Part shown: positions 9,186 through 18,679 of the stretch, one piece after another
How positions within the stretch are numbered: position 1 is the stretch's first letter
Layout: the number at the start of each line of letters is the position of its first letter
NCBI GenBank assembly: GCA_963742795.1
Contig: CAVUNL010000008.1
Coordinates: forward strand, 310,001 to 374,000
DNA: 64,000 bases
Origin: Palsa-504 sp963742795
Lineage (GTDB): Bacteria; Actinomycetota; Actinomycetes; Streptosporangiales; Streptosporangiaceae
Reading direction: 5' to 3'
Position numbers and translations under genes: made by a program
Notes under the pieces: generated by a model
The model's database searches: none
Told to the model about the DNA's origin: nothing
The model's input: only the letters and a program-made list of their open reading frames with translations

Positions 9186-10064
9186 ATGCGCCGGCTGCTG
9201 GCCTCGGACCTGCTGCCGCGGCGGGCCGGGCAGCCGGTCAAGGCCCTGGTGCACATCTACTTCGCCGAGCTCCGCGACAGGGACCAGGACGGGGTCTTGC
9301 AGGACAAGTGGATCGCGGAGTACCGGGCCCGGTGGGCCGCGCACCGCGCCGCCGCGTCGGTGTCCACCGGTGACGGCGGCGCCTGGCTCGAGGGCGACGC
9401 CGCCCGGCAGGTCGCCTGCGACGCGATGATCATCCCCGTCGTCACCGGCGACATCGACCCCGGCGCCGTCGAGGACCTCATCGCGCTGTGCGTCCAGTTC
9501 CACCAGCTCCGCACCCAACCCCAACCCCAACCCGAACCCGAACCCGAACCCGCCGCCGCCCCGGCCCCGGCCGGCTTGGCCAGCACCGCGACCCGCTGCG
9601 CCGAGGTCACCGCCGCGGCCGCCGACGCGCTGGCTGAGCTGGAACACCAGATCCTGGGCAAGATCCTCCAGGTCGTCTCCGGGCCCGGCGGCGCCGCCTC
9701 GTTCCTGCGCCGTCACCTGCTCGGCAAGCCCCTCGCCGGCCCCTCCCTCCCGCTCGACGTCGGGCAGACCGACGAAATCCCGGTGCACCTGCGCCGCCTC
9801 GTGGCGCTGCGGGACCAGCACTGCCAATACCCCGGCGGCTGTGACCAGCCCGCGTCGGGCTGTGAGCCCCACCACGTCCAGCACCGATCCGACGGCGGCC
9901 ACACCAGCCTCACCAACCTCAAAGATTATTGCTGGTGGCACCATCACGTGGTGCTGCACGAACTGGGCTGGACCCTGACCGTCCACCCCGACGGCACCAG
10001 CCAGGTACAGAGCCCTGACGGGAAGATCATCCGCAGCCACAGCCCCCCGCCGCGCCCCGGGTAA
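9186..10064 (+). pseudogene. DUF222/HNH endonuclease, 3' part of the interrupted gene
   Basis: The frame resumes at ATGCGC with RRLLASDLLPRRAGQPVKAL, the direct continuation of the fragment at 1-238. It ends with an HNH fold: CQYPGGC, CEPHHVQHRSDGG, the TSLTNLKDYCWWHHH helix and a final beta segment. A low-complexity linker of Gln-Pro and Glu-Pro pairs (about 9517-9554) separates DUF222 from HNH. The apparent start ATG 9165 lies in the insert, so the first codons are not native. Without its N-terminal part it is probably non-functional. Confidence 0.8.
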
Positions 10065-10093
10065 CCACCCCGCCCCGGAACAACCGGGTCCTC

Positions 10094-10357
10094 CTAGACA
10101 CCGGTCAGGATGTCGGCCTGGCCCGCCGTGAAAGCGGTGACCTCGCCGCGCCGCGCGCACCTCATCAGCCGCTCGTGTTCCTGCTCGGGCACCGCAACGG
10201 CCTGGCTGGCCAGCATCAGCGGGATGCCGTCCTCGATCCGGTACAGCCAGCGCAACCGCGGGTTGTATAGCAGCGCTTCGTCGGCGAAGTACAGCAGGCC
10301 GCGCTTGTCGATGGGGCACACCAGGATGTCGAGCAGGGCGTCTTCCAGGCCCATCAT
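10094..10357 (-). CDS. Trm112/YcaR-like small zinc-ribbon-type protein
   Basis: 87 aa. Start ATG 10357 overlaps the stop of the transporter gene (CAATGATG) and has GGGGAGG upstream. The N-terminus LLDILVCPIDKRGLLYF, then NPRLRWLYRIEDGIPLML, is the Trm112/UPF0434 fold. Trm112 proteins activate partner methyltransferases; in Actinobacteria they often lie beside envelope glycosylation genes. A class I methyltransferase is the first gene of this same operon and is a plausible partner. Only one of the usual cysteines (VCP) is kept, so zinc may not bind. Confidence 0.8.
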   Translation of the reverse strand: MMGLEDALLDILVCPIDKRGLLYFADEALLYNPRLRWLYRIEDGIPLMLASQAVAVPEQEHERLMRCARRGEVTAFTAGQADILTGV

Positions 10358-11295
10358 TGCCTCCCCTGGTCGGCCAGGAAGCCTGGTACCGCGGCCGGGC
10401 CGGGACCGGGCTCCTCGGCGGCCTGCCGGGACAGGGTGACGAGCACGAACCCGGCCACCACGATCGCGGCCAGGCGCAGGCCGAGCTTGGCCGGGCTGGC
10501 CGGCAGATGCTCGTGGAACAGCCAGGTGCCCGCGATTATGAAGTACACGCTGCCCGTGACGTTGGACACCGGAACCACGATGGAGGCGCGGCAGGACTGC
10601 AGCGCGACCTGGTACAGCAGCATGGCCGCCGCCGAGCAGCCCACCAGCACGTACAGATAGGGCGACGAGACGATACCGGTTACGATGCGCGCGTCGCCGT
10701 GGTGGCCGACGAGGACTCCCGACAGCCCCTTGATGGCCAGCGCCGCGACGCCGTAGAGCAGCCCGGTGCCGATGCCGAAGCAGACCCCCGCAGAAAGCGC
10801 ACGGGGGCGTCGGCGCAGCGGGCTCGCCCCGACCAGCAAGCCGATGACGACCGAAGGGATCGCGACCGCCGCCATCCAGCCCGGGTTGGCGTGGTGCCCG
10901 GCTCCGCCTCCGGCCCCGCCGGCCGACGCGGCCAGCAGGATCACGGACACGGCCATCGCGGCCACGCACCAGAACTCCACGGCGCCCAGGCGCTCCCGCA
11001 GGACCAGCCGGGACAGCACCAGCACCAGGGCGACCCCGGAGGCGAGCACCGGCTGCACCACGCTGACCGGCTCGAAGGTCAGCACCACGATCTGACAGGC
11101 CAGCCCGAGGAGCATGAGCGCGAACCCGGCCAGCCAGGCCGGATCGGCCAGCAGGCTGGCGATCACGTGCGGCACCCGGCGAAGGTCGAGGGCCGGCATC
11201 CGCCCGAGGGCGCGCTTCTCCTGGATCAGCCCGACGTTGTAGGACGTCGCGGACAGCAGCGCCAGCGCGATCCCGGTGTAGGACGAGGCGATCAT
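10354..11295 (-). CDS. DMT/EamA-type membrane transporter
   Basis: 313 aa. ATG 11295 overlaps the aftD stop (ATGA). It has about ten hydrophobic helices, beginning IALALLSATSYNVGLI, with the internal duplication typical of drug/metabolite transporters (two EamA halves around residues 1-140 and 155-295). Its coupling to aftD suggests export or flipping of an envelope precursor, but the substrate cannot be read from sequence. The C-terminal tail is Pro-rich and cytoplasmic. Confidence 0.75.
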   Translation of the reverse strand: MIASSYTGIALALLSATSYNVGLIQEKRALGRMPALDLRRVPHVIASLLADPAWLAGFALMLLGLACQIVVLTFEPVSVVQPVLASGVALVLVLSRLVLRERLGAVEFWCVAAMAVSVILLAASAGGAGGGAGHHANPGWMAAVAIPSVVIGLLVGASPLRRRPRALSAGVCFGIGTGLLYGVAALAIKGLSGVLVGHHGDARIVTGIVSSPYLYVLVGCSAAAMLLYQVALQSCRASIVVPVSNVTGSVYFIIAGTWLFHEHLPASPAKLGLRLAAIVVAGFVLVTLSRQAAEEPGPGPAAVPGFLADQGRQ

Positions 11296-14200
11296 CGGTC
11301 CTCCCCAGAGGACCCAGAGGGCCCGGTGGTCCCGGTGGCCTCGACGGCCCCTGCAGCCCCGGGGACCCCGGTACTCCCGGCGATCAGCGCGGCGGCCAGC
11401 GCGACGAGCGCGCACGCCTGCGCCGGCCAGCCGAACGGACCGAGCAATCCCGTCCCGAACGGCCGTACCGCGGCCAGCAGCCCCGAAGCGACCATGGCAC
11501 TGAAGGCCAGCACCGGCAGCCGCACCCTCCCCGCCAGCCAGGCCAGCACCGGAACGACGAGCGCCACCACCCCGCCCGCCACAAGAATGAGCGCAGTAAC
11601 GCCAACCACCCCGATCCACCCACGGCCCCATCTTTGCCGCTCGCCTCCGGCACCCGTCATCGTGGCCCCCCCTTGGCCCGCGGCGAGGAAGGACCACGCC
11701 GTGAGGGCGAGCAGGACGGCCACGGCGACCAGCGACGCGATCAGGGCCAGATGGTAGGCGGCGGCTGGCCGGAAGGTGAGCGTGATCATGCCGCCTGCCC
11801 CGGCCGGCACGACGAAGCCCTGCTGCCACCCATCCAGGCGCACCGGCGTGAGCGGCTGCCCGTTCAGCGCCGCGGCCCAGCCCAGGTTGTAGTTCTCGTG
11901 AACCTCCAGGTAGGAAGCCGCCCCCCGGCCGATGCTGAGCCGGCCCTGGTCCGGCTGCCAGCTGCGGATGGCCACCGCGCGGGCCGCGTCGGACGCGCCA
12001 GCCGCGCCAGAGGCCACAGCCGCGGCGGACGACGAAGCGGCGCCGCTGGCCAGGCTGAGGTCGGTGACCGCGAACGTGCCGGGCGTCGCCGCGGTCAGCG
12101 GGTGCCGCCCCGCGCCGAGGCTCAGCGCGCCGCCCGGGGCGCACAGCCGGACCGGCAGCGGAAGGTACTGGCTCAGCTCGCCGACCGTGCCGCCGACGGA
12201 CGTCTGGTACACCCGCCCGTCGACCGTCAGGGCCGGTCCCTGTCCGCAGGCCAAGCTAAAGCGGCCGTCCGGCGTAACCGCGCGCAGGCCCGCCAGGGCC
12301 GGCACCGAGAGCTGCGACAGCCGGACCGGGAGCGTCTCGAGCTGGCCGGTCGAGGTGACGACGGTGGCCTGGCGCACGCGCGGGAAGGACACGTCGATCC
12401 GGTCGGTGGTCAGCGGAGTCGCGAATCGCACCAGGCCGCCGGCGCCGATGCTCGCCTCCCGGGTGCCGTCCGGGCTGGTGATCTTCACCGTCAGCGGCGT
12501 GGACGGCAGGCCGGCCGCCGGGCGTACGATCAGCGACCCGATGTGCCGCTGGCCCTGCCAGCGCAGGTGGATCACCGGACTGGTCCCCTCGGCCGTCCAC
12601 GGCATGCTTCCCGATCCGCTGATCAGGCTGGCCGGGAACCCCGGCGGTTCCGCGCCTGGGGTCGAGGCCACGCTGACCTGCAGCTCGCCCGGGCCGGGCC
12701 GGGCGGACAGCGCGTCCAGCAGCGCGTCCAGCCCGGGGCCGGGCAGGGCCAGAGCCGAAGCCTGCAGCCGAAGCGTGGCCGGGCTGGCCAGCCTGAACGC
12801 ACGGGCCATCGGCGCGGTGGCCGCCGGGTCCGCGTACGCGAACGGCGACGGCACCTGCTGGCGGAAGGAGAACGCGACCGATGCCGCCTGCCCGCCCGCC
12901 GGATCCTCCGCGGGCTGGAGCAGGCGGGTCACCCTGACCCCGGGGATCAGCACGTCCGAGATCCCCGCTCCCGGGTAGGCCAGGCTGACCCGCCTGGCGC
13001 CGGCGATCGTGATGCGCAGCCAGCCGGTGCGCCCGGGGACCACGTGCAGCGGCTGGACCGCGCCGGTCGTGGCGACCTCGGTGGTGGCGGTGCCGGCCGC
13101 GGTGGACACCCGGAGCACGCTGGCGATCTCCCGGTCGGTGCTGTCGTCCAGCAGGCGTATCCTGACGCTGGGCGGCAGGTCCAGCGGCCGGTCAAAGGTG
13201 ATCTGGATCCGCTGGCCGACCGGCGTCCGCTCGTTGCCCTCCGCCCAGGCCGTCGCCGGGTTGCCGTCGAACGCGTTCACCGGGTCGTCCTGCTGGGTGT
13301 CGGCGATCCAGGAGCCGTAGGACGACGCGGTCACGCTGGCCGCGCCGGACAGTTCGGCCACGGTCAGGTGCCCGGCGGCCGGCACCGGCAGCAGCTGCCG
13401 GGCCGGGCCGCCCGCCCGGCCGAGCTGGCCGGCTCCGGCCGGGTTGGTCTCGGTCGCGGTGTAGGTATACGAGACGTTGGCATTGACCAGGCCGAACAGC
13501 GTGTCTTCCCGCCGCTGCCCATCGGTCACCGCCCACTCCGCGGGCGCGGGCGAAAAGGCCGGCCAGCCGTCACCGGCGATGATGGCCGGCTGCCCAGCGC
13601 CGAGCAGCCCCTGCCCGGTGAGCTGCAGCAGCGAGTCCGGCCCGCCGTTCACCAGCACGGTCTGTGAGACCGGCAGGGTGGTCACGGGACCAAACGGGCC
13701 CGAAGTAGCGGCGTACACCTCGACCGCCGGGTAGCTCGGCAGCGCCGCCTGCTGGGCCCGGGTAGCCCGCGGTTCGAGCTGCGCGCCGCCGATCGGCGGC
13801 CCGAACGAGGCGACCCGGGTGAACCCGGACAGCGCCAGGGTCTGGTGCACCAGCGCCGCGGAGGTGTAGCCGACCTGCCGCGGGTCCAGGTCGTTGCGCA
13901 CCACGACGTAGCGGACGCCGGCCCGCTGCAGGTAACCGGCCAGCCCGCTGACCTGCTCGCCCGATTCGATCGCGGTTTCCGCGGTGTCCAGCAGGATCTG
14001 CGACCCCGCCCCGCCGTAGGGCACCAGGCCGGCCTGCGCCCACGGCGAGGAGGCCAGCGCGACCAGCGGGTCGTCGATCGGATCGCCCCACAGGTAGTCG
14101 CCGTGCGCGTCCGCGGGCACCACCAGCGCCGTGTTCAGCGGCGACCGGGCGGCCAGGAACGCGGCGACCTGGTACCAGTAGCGCGGCACCGCGGAGAACG

Positions 14201-15614
14201 AGCCCGGGTTCAGCACCTGGCCGGACAGGTACGGCAGCATGAGCCCGACCACCACCAGCCCGGCCGCGGCCCAGCCCTCCAGGGCGTAGACCCGATGGAG
14301 ACGCCCAGCCGAAGACCGAACAGCGGGAGACCGGGCAGCCGGAGACCGAACAGCGGGAGACCGGGCAGCCGGAGACCGAACAGCGGGAGACCGGGCAGCG
14401 GGAGACCGCGCAAGCCAGGTCGCGACCGCGTGCGCCAGTCCCAGCGCCAGCACGGCCGCGATGACCGGCTCCAGCTTGTAGACGTTGCGGAACGGCGCCA
14501 GCGCGCCGTTCAGCAGGTGATCGACCGGCCCGTGAAACGGGCCGCCCAGCGCCCCGCCGTACCCGGCCAGCGCGCCCGCCGCGGCCAGGCCGGCCGACAG
14601 CCGGAGCCAGGCCGCGTACGGCAGGTTCCGCTGCGCCAGCCCGTACAGGCCGCTCGCGGCCGCGATGGCGCCGGCGATGATCGCCATCGGGGTGCTCACC
14701 AGGGCCCAGCCCGCGGGCAGCCACGGCGTGCCGAGGTTGAGGTAGGCGGTCCAGTTACCCGCGCCGCGCAGCGTGGCGGCGGCCGACGTGGTGCCCGTGG
14801 TGGTGGCCGACTGCTCGATGTAGGGCAGGAAGTTGAACGCGTACCGGCCCTGGAGCAGCAACGGCAGCGCCCACCAGGCGGTGGCCATCGCCACCGCACC
14901 CGCCCAGCACAGCGCCAGCGCGACCAGCCGCCGCCCGCGGGCGTAGGTCAGGATGAACAGCCCAGGCAGCAGCAGCGCGTCGATGGTCACGGTGGCGTTC
15001 ACCCCGGACATGCACAGCACCACAGCCCCGGAGCGAGCAGCAGGCCATAGCAAGCCACCGCGGCGGACCGCTACCACAAGCGGCAGCACCGCCCACGGCG
15101 CGAGCATCCCGGGCAGCACCGCGGACGAGGTGGACCCGATCACGATGGTGAACGTGGGCCACAGCGCGAACACCAGACCGGCCAGGACGCGGGAGGCCGG
15201 CGACCCGATGCCGAGCGCCTCGGCCAGCTTGACCAGACCACCGAACCCGACCGCGATGATCAGCGCCAGCCACAGCCGTTCGGTGAGCCAGGCCGGCACG
15301 TGCGCGAGCTGGCCGGCCAGGTAGAACGGCGCCATCGGCACCGCGTACCCGACGGCCTGGTTGTTCAGCGCGCCGAAGGTGTTCAGCGGGTTCATCAGGT
15401 GCCACAGGCTCGCGTAGTAGCCCCACGGGTTCAGGTCCACGCTGAGCTTGGTGTCGAAGAACATCCGGCCCGGGTCGTTGGCCAGCAGGATGAGGAACGC
15501 GCCCAGCCCGACCAGGACGGACCAGCGCAGCACGGGGCCCGGCACCGGCCTGCCCGAGATCGAGCCCGCCGAGGACGGCACCAAAGGGCCGGTGACCCGT
15601 TCACGGGCCGTCAT
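11292..15614 (-). CDS. aftD: Alpha-(1->3)-arabinofuranosyltransferase AftD-like (DUF3367)
   Basis: 1440 aa, the usual size of AftD. Start ATG 15614 overlaps the stop of the upstream methyltransferase. The N-terminal ~430 residues hold a multi-helix GT-C membrane domain (FFDTKLSVDLNPWGYYASL near residue 55). The long extracytoplasmic part includes a discoidin-like stretch (ASSYGSWIADTQQDDPVNAF, then DGNPATAW) and ends in a last TM region. AftD adds alpha-1,3 arabinofuranose branches to arabinogalactan or lipoarabinomannan in mycobacteria; in other actinobacteria the acceptor is uncertain. An in-frame 30-bp repeat expands the loop after the TM domain (14306-14410). Coupled to genes on both sides. 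Confidence 0.85.
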   Translation of the reverse strand: MTARERVTGPLVPSSAGSISGRPVPGPVLRWSVLVGLGAFLILLANDPGRMFFDTKLSVDLNPWGYYASLWHLMNPLNTFGALNNQAVGYAVPMAPFYLAGQLAHVPAWLTERLWLALIIAVGFGGLVKLAEALGIGSPASRVLAGLVFALWPTFTIVIGSTSSAVLPGMLAPWAVLPLVVAVRRGGLLWPAARSGAVVLCMSGVNATVTIDALLLPGLFILTYARGRRLVALALCWAGAVAMATAWWALPLLLQGRYAFNFLPYIEQSATTTGTTSAAATLRGAGNWTAYLNLGTPWLPAGWALVSTPMAIIAGAIAAASGLYGLAQRNLPYAAWLRLSAGLAAAGALAGYGGALGGPFHGPVDHLLNGALAPFRNVYKLEPVIAAVLALGLAHAVATWLARSPAARSPAVRSPAARSPAVRSPAARSPAVRSSAGRLHRVYALEGWAAAGLVVVGLMLPYLSGQVLNPGSFSAVPRYWYQVAAFLAARSPLNTALVVPADAHGDYLWGDPIDDPLVALASSPWAQAGLVPYGGAGSQILLDTAETAIESGEQVSGLAGYLQRAGVRYVVVRNDLDPRQVGYTSAALVHQTLALSGFTRVASFGPPIGGAQLEPRATRAQQAALPSYPAVEVYAATSGPFGPVTTLPVSQTVLVNGGPDSLLQLTGQGLLGAGQPAIIAGDGWPAFSPAPAEWAVTDGQRREDTLFGLVNANVSYTYTATETNPAGAGQLGRAGGPARQLLPVPAAGHLTVAELSGAASVTASSYGSWIADTQQDDPVNAFDGNPATAWAEGNERTPVGQRIQITFDRPLDLPPSVRIRLLDDSTDREIASVLRVSTAAGTATTEVATTGAVQPLHVVPGRTGWLRITIAGARRVSLAYPGAGISDVLIPGVRVTRLLQPAEDPAGGQAASVAFSFRQQVPSPFAYADPAATAPMARAFRLASPATLRLQASALALPGPGLDALLDALSARPGPGELQVSVASTPGAEPPGFPASLISGSGSMPWTAEGTSPVIHLRWQGQRHIGSLIVRPAAGLPSTPLTVKITSPDGTREASIGAGGLVRFATPLTTDRIDVSFPRVRQATVVTSTGQLETLPVRLSQLSVPALAGLRAVTPDGRFSLACGQGPALTVDGRVYQTSVGGTVGELSQYLPLPVRLCAPGGALSLGAGRHPLTAATPGTFAVTDLSLASGAASSSAAAVASGAAGASDAARAVAIRSWQPDQGRLSIGRGAASYLEVHENYNLGWAAALNGQPLTPVRLDGWQQGFVVPAGAGGMITLTFRPAAAYHLALIASLVAVAVLLALTAWSFLAAGQGGATMTGAGGERQRWGRGWIGVVGVTALILVAGGVVALVVPVLAWLAGRVRLPVLAFSAMVASGLLAAVRPFGTGLLGPFGWPAQACALVALAAALIAGSTGVPGAAGAVEATGTTGPSGSSGEDR
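14306..14410. repeat. 30-bp tandem repeat inside aftD
   Basis: Three and a half near-identical 30-base units (14306-14335, 14336-14365, 14366-14395, half unit to 14410). Each is built from two related 15-mers, CAGCCGGAGACCGAA and CAGCGGGAGACCGGG. On the coding (minus) strand they give an SPA(A/V)R pattern in a cytoplasmic or loop segment between membrane helices. The array keeps frame. Confidence 0.9.
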
Positions 15615-16510
15615 CCGACGCGTCGCATGATCAGCATGAGATTCCAGGTGGCGACCTCACGCAAGCCGGGCAGCCGGACCAGCAGCCGGCACCAGCGCGG
15701 GTAGTACCGGGGCCGCGCCTCGATGATCGAGACGTCCGGCCGGGCCCGCAGCGCGCGGAGCACCGGCCCGATGTGCACCGGGAACAGGTTGACGCCGCAC
15801 TCGTGCTTGGGCTGGCCCCGGTGGCGCCGGAGGTACCGGCGCCGGGCGTACCCCGGGCCCAGGTAGTGCCACGGCGACATCTCGTGCCCGCCCCACGGGG
15901 AGTACCAGTTGCAGTACGACAGGTACACTAGCCCGCCCGGGCGGGTCACCCGGATCATCTCCTCGATAAGCCCCATCGGGTCCGGGACATGCTCGAGTAC
16001 GTTCGACGAGAACGTCACGTCGGCTCCGCCGTCCCGGACCGGCAGCCAGTAACCGTCGGCGAGCACCGCGCCTGCCGCACCGGTCCGCTGCCCCAGCTCG
16101 GACCGCTGCCCCAGCTCGGACCGCTGCCCCAGCTCGGTCCTCTGCCCCAGCTCGGTCCTCTGCCCCAGCTCGGTCCTCTGCCCCAGCTCGGTCCGCTGCC
16201 CCAGCTCGGACCGCAGGCCCAGCTCGGACCGCAGGCCCAGCTCGGTCCGGTCGGGTTCGAACAGGTAGCAGTGCGCGCCGCGAGCCCGGAACGCCGCGGT
16301 GAACCAGCCGCCCCCGCCGCCGACGTCCACCACCGTCCGGCCGCCCAGGTCACCGTGCTCGGCGACCTGCCGCACGGCGTCCTCGGCCAGGCTCACGTAG
16401 AACGCCTCCGGGTCGCTCTGCTCGGCCAGGAACAGGCGGAACAGCCGAACCGACCGGCGCACGCCGGAGGACGCCGCCCAGCGGCGGCGAAACGGTGCCA
16501 GCAAGCTCAT
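15611..16510 (-). CDS. Class I SAM-dependent methyltransferase with hexapeptide repeat insertion
   Basis: 299 aa from ATG 16510 (GAGGA six bases upstream). The open frame extends to 16861, but that would leave no room for the divergent promoter. SAM-binding motif I is VVDVGGGGGWFT, with the acidic end of beta2 in LFEPDRTELG; motif IV/post motifs are SSNVLEHVPDP and VTRPGGLVYLSY. Directly after beta2 an array of ELGQRT-type hexapeptides is inserted. It is first gene of the operon methyltransferase-aftD-transporter-Trm112, so it probably modifies an envelope glycan or lipid. Confidence 0.8.
   Translation of the reverse strand: MSLLAPFRRRWAASSGVRRSVRLFRLFLAEQSDPEAFYVSLAEDAVRQVAEHGDLGGRTVVDVGGGGGWFTAAFRARGAHCYLFEPDRTELGLRSELGLRSELGQRTELGQRTELGQRTELGQRTELGQRSELGQRSELGQRTGAAGAVLADGYWLPVRDGGADVTFSSNVLEHVPDPMGLIEEMIRVTRPGGLVYLSYCNWYSPWGGHEMSPWHYLGPGYARRRYLRRHRGQPKHECGVNLFPVHIGPVLRALRARPDVSIIEARPRYYPRWCRLLVRLPGLREVATWNLMLIMRRVG
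16081..16242. repeat. 18-bp tandem repeat (9 units) inside the methyltransferase
   Basis: Nine 18-base units of the form CGGTCCNCTGCCCCAGCT (16081-16242). On the minus strand they encode ELGLRS, ELGQRT and ELGQRS hexapeptides. The array sits right after the SAM-binding beta2 acidic residue, where a family member would normally go straight on. It is in frame, and its copy number could vary. Confidence 0.93.
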
Positions 16511-16730
16511 GCAGGTCCTCAGTAGTCGCCGCCAGGCCGGTGCGGAGCACGAGCAGGTCAGTGCGGCCACAAGCCAGGCGGGCCGTACTGGCACGATTAT
16601 CTTGACTACCAGCCAGTAACCACAAAATAATGCTGCAATCTTCACACCGGAGCTGACCACCTGGCTACCGGAAACCGGATCCTCAGCGTCAGCCAGCAAC
16701 CTGGAGCCGCGACGTGAACGATGACCCGAC

Positions 16731-17900
16731 GTGAACGATGACCCCGGCGCGCTGCCCGCGGACTCAAGCATGTCCGCGGAAGCGCGCGGCGCGGGTGAGC
16801 GACCGGACTGGGCAGGCCCGCGCCGGAACATCCTGTTCATCGCGTGGCGGGACCTGGCCAACCGGCTGGCCGGGGGATCCGAGGTGCTGGTCGACCAGCT
16901 GGCGTCCGGCCTTGTGGCCCGCGGCCACCGGGTGACCCTGCTGTGCGGCGGGACGGTCGCCGAACGCCCCTACCCGGTGCGCCGCAACGGCGGCACCTAC
17001 TCCCAGTTCCTCCGCGCGCCCCTGGCCTACCTGCGGAACTTCCGGGACGTCGACCTGATCATCGAGGTCTGCAACGGGATGCCCTTCCTGGTGCCCTTGT
17101 GGTCCAAAAAACCGGTGATCTGCCTGGTGAACCACGTGCACACCGAGCTGTGGCCGATCCGGTTCCGGCCGCCGGTCTCCACCGTGGGCCGGCGCCTCGA
17201 GAACACGGTGATGCCCTGGGCACACCGCCACAACCTGTTCCTCACCGTGTCCCCCTCCACCGCGGAAGCCCTCAACCAGATGGGCGTCGGCCCCGACCGC
17301 ATCCGCCAGATCTGCAACGGCGTCGTCCGCCCCGACCCGCCGACCCCCCGCTCCCCGGACCCTCTTTTCCTGGCGCTAGGAAGGCTCGCCGACTACAAGC
17401 GCCTGGACCTGCTGCTGCGCCTGTGGGACCGGGTCCGCCCGGTGACCGGCGGGAAGCTGGTGATCGCCGGGGACGGGCCGGAGCGAGCGCGGCTCGAGGC
17501 GGCGGCCGGACCTGGCGTGGTGTTCACCGGGCGGGTACCGGAGCCGGACAAGCACCGGCTGCTGTGCTCGGCGTGGCTGCTGATGCATCCGGCGCTGATG
17601 GAGGGCTGGGGCATCGTGGTGTCCGAGGCGGCGATCCGCGGCACCCCGGCGATAGCATTCGACGTGCCGGGGCTGCGCGACTCGGTGGTGCACGGCGAGA
17701 CCGGGATGCTGGTCCGGACCGAGGGCCAGTTCGCTTCGGCCTGGGCCTCGCTGGCCATCGACGGGCGGCGGCGCGAGACGCTCGGCCGGGCGGCTCGCAC
17801 CCGGGCGCTGCAGCTGCACTGGTCGGCCGCGGTGGAAGGCTTCGAGGACGTCGCCGAGGAAGCTATCAAGCGAGCCGGGAGGGAGCCATCGTGGCGGTGA
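16731..17900 (+). CDS. GT4-family glycosyltransferase
   Basis: 389 aa from GTG 16731; ATG 16770 is an alternative. The N-terminus ILFIAWRDLANRLAGGSEV is the glycine-rich acceptor-side start of GT-B enzymes. The C-terminal Rossmann domain has LALGRLADYKRLDLLL, VIAGDGPER, and the donor-binding EGWGIVVSEAAIRGTPAIAF with the E-x7-E pattern. It transfers a sugar from a nucleotide-sugar, probably in envelope polysaccharide synthesis given its neighbours. A 16-base direct repeat (GACGTGAACGATGACC) around the start makes the start choice unsure. Its stop overlaps the next gene. Confidence 0.85.
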   Translation: MNDDPGALPADSSMSAEARGAGERPDWAGPRRNILFIAWRDLANRLAGGSEVLVDQLASGLVARGHRVTLLCGGTVAERPYPVRRNGGTYSQFLRAPLAYLRNFRDVDLIIEVCNGMPFLVPLWSKKPVICLVNHVHTELWPIRFRPPVSTVGRRLENTVMPWAHRHNLFLTVSPSTAEALNQMGVGPDRIRQICNGVVRPDPPTPRSPDPLFLALGRLADYKRLDLLLRLWDRVRPVTGGKLVIAGDGPERARLEAAAGPGVVFTGRVPEPDKHRLLCSAWLLMHPALMEGWGIVVSEAAIRGTPAIAFDVPGLRDSVVHGETGMLVRTEGQFASAWASLAIDGRRRETLGRAARTRALQLHWSAAVEGFEDVAEEAIKRAGREPSWR

Positions 17901-18671
17901 CCACCCCGGCACCGGGCAACGCGCCGCGCAACGCGGCGCGCAACGCGGCGGGCAACGCGCCGCACAACTCGCTCCAGGCCTTCTACGAGACCCCCGGCGT
18001 CCCGCTCAGCTCGGGCCCGGACCGCGCCCGGCGCCAGGCCCGGATGCTGGCCGGGATCCTGCGCGACCTGCCCGCCCCGGCGGTGGTCCTCGACGTGGGC
18101 TGCGGCGACGGAGCCGCGCTGGCCGTCGCGGCCACGCAGAATCCAGGACACCAATTCGCCGGGATCGACTGGTCCGCCGACGCCCTGCGCCAGGCCCGGG
18201 CCCGCGGGCTGACCGTGGTCCGTGGCACCATAGAAACACGCCTGCCGGTCGCCGACGGCGCCGCGGACGTGGTGATCATGAGCGAGCTGATCGAGCACCT
18301 GGTGGATCCCGACGGGGCGGTCGCCGAGGTCCGGCGGGTGCTCCGGGCCGGCGGCGCCCTGCTGCTGTCCACGCCGAACCTGGCCGCCTGGTACAACCGG
18401 GGGCTGCTCGCCGCGGGAATCCAGCCGGTCTTTTCCGAGGTGAGCCTGCGCGCGGTGTTCGGCAGGCCGGGGAGCGTGGTGGCGGGCCACCTGCGCCTGT
18501 TCACCCTGCGGGCACTGACCGAGTTCCTGACCGCCAGCGGCTTCCGCTGCGTGAGCGTGGCGGGTGCTCGGTATCACGACGTGCCGCGGCTAATGCGGAC
18601 CGCTGGACCGGGCCTTCTGCCGGTGGCCGTCCGCGGCGTCCATCCTGCTGGTCCACGCCCGGAAGCACTAG
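17891..18671 (+). CDS. Class I SAM-dependent methyltransferase (frameshift near 3' end)
   Basis: GTG 17891 has GGGAG upstream and overlaps the glycosyltransferase stop. Motif I is VVLDVGCGDGAAL, followed by FAGIDWS, MSELIEHLVDPDGA and LRAGGALLLSTPN: a ubiquinone/menaquinone-type Methyltransf_11/23 fold. The frame runs open into the following gene, but after about 18599 its codons lose G/C third bases. A second frame there gives LDRAFCRWPSAASILLVHAR-KH and TAG 18669-18671, a natural C-terminus. Removing the A at 18599 restores it. The apparent fusion to the ectoprotein is therefore probably an artefact. Confidence 0.75.
17914..17961 (+). repeat. 12-bp tandem repeat encoding Asn-Ala-rich linker
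   Basis: Four 12-base units (GGGCAACGCGCC and GCGCAACGCGGC types) near the start of the methyltransferase give the linker NAPRNAARNAAGNAP before the catalytic domain. Confidence 0.85.
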
Positions 18672-18679
18672 CAAACGAC

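Noticed and set aside
9123..10319. Minus-strand 398-codon ORF over the HNH gene
   Set aside because: Low-complexity Gly/Ala/Val product antisense to a clear HNH domain; typical high-GC shadow.
11634..13667. Plus-strand 677-codon ORF
   Set aside because: Antisense shadow of aftD, Arg/Gly/Pro-rich.
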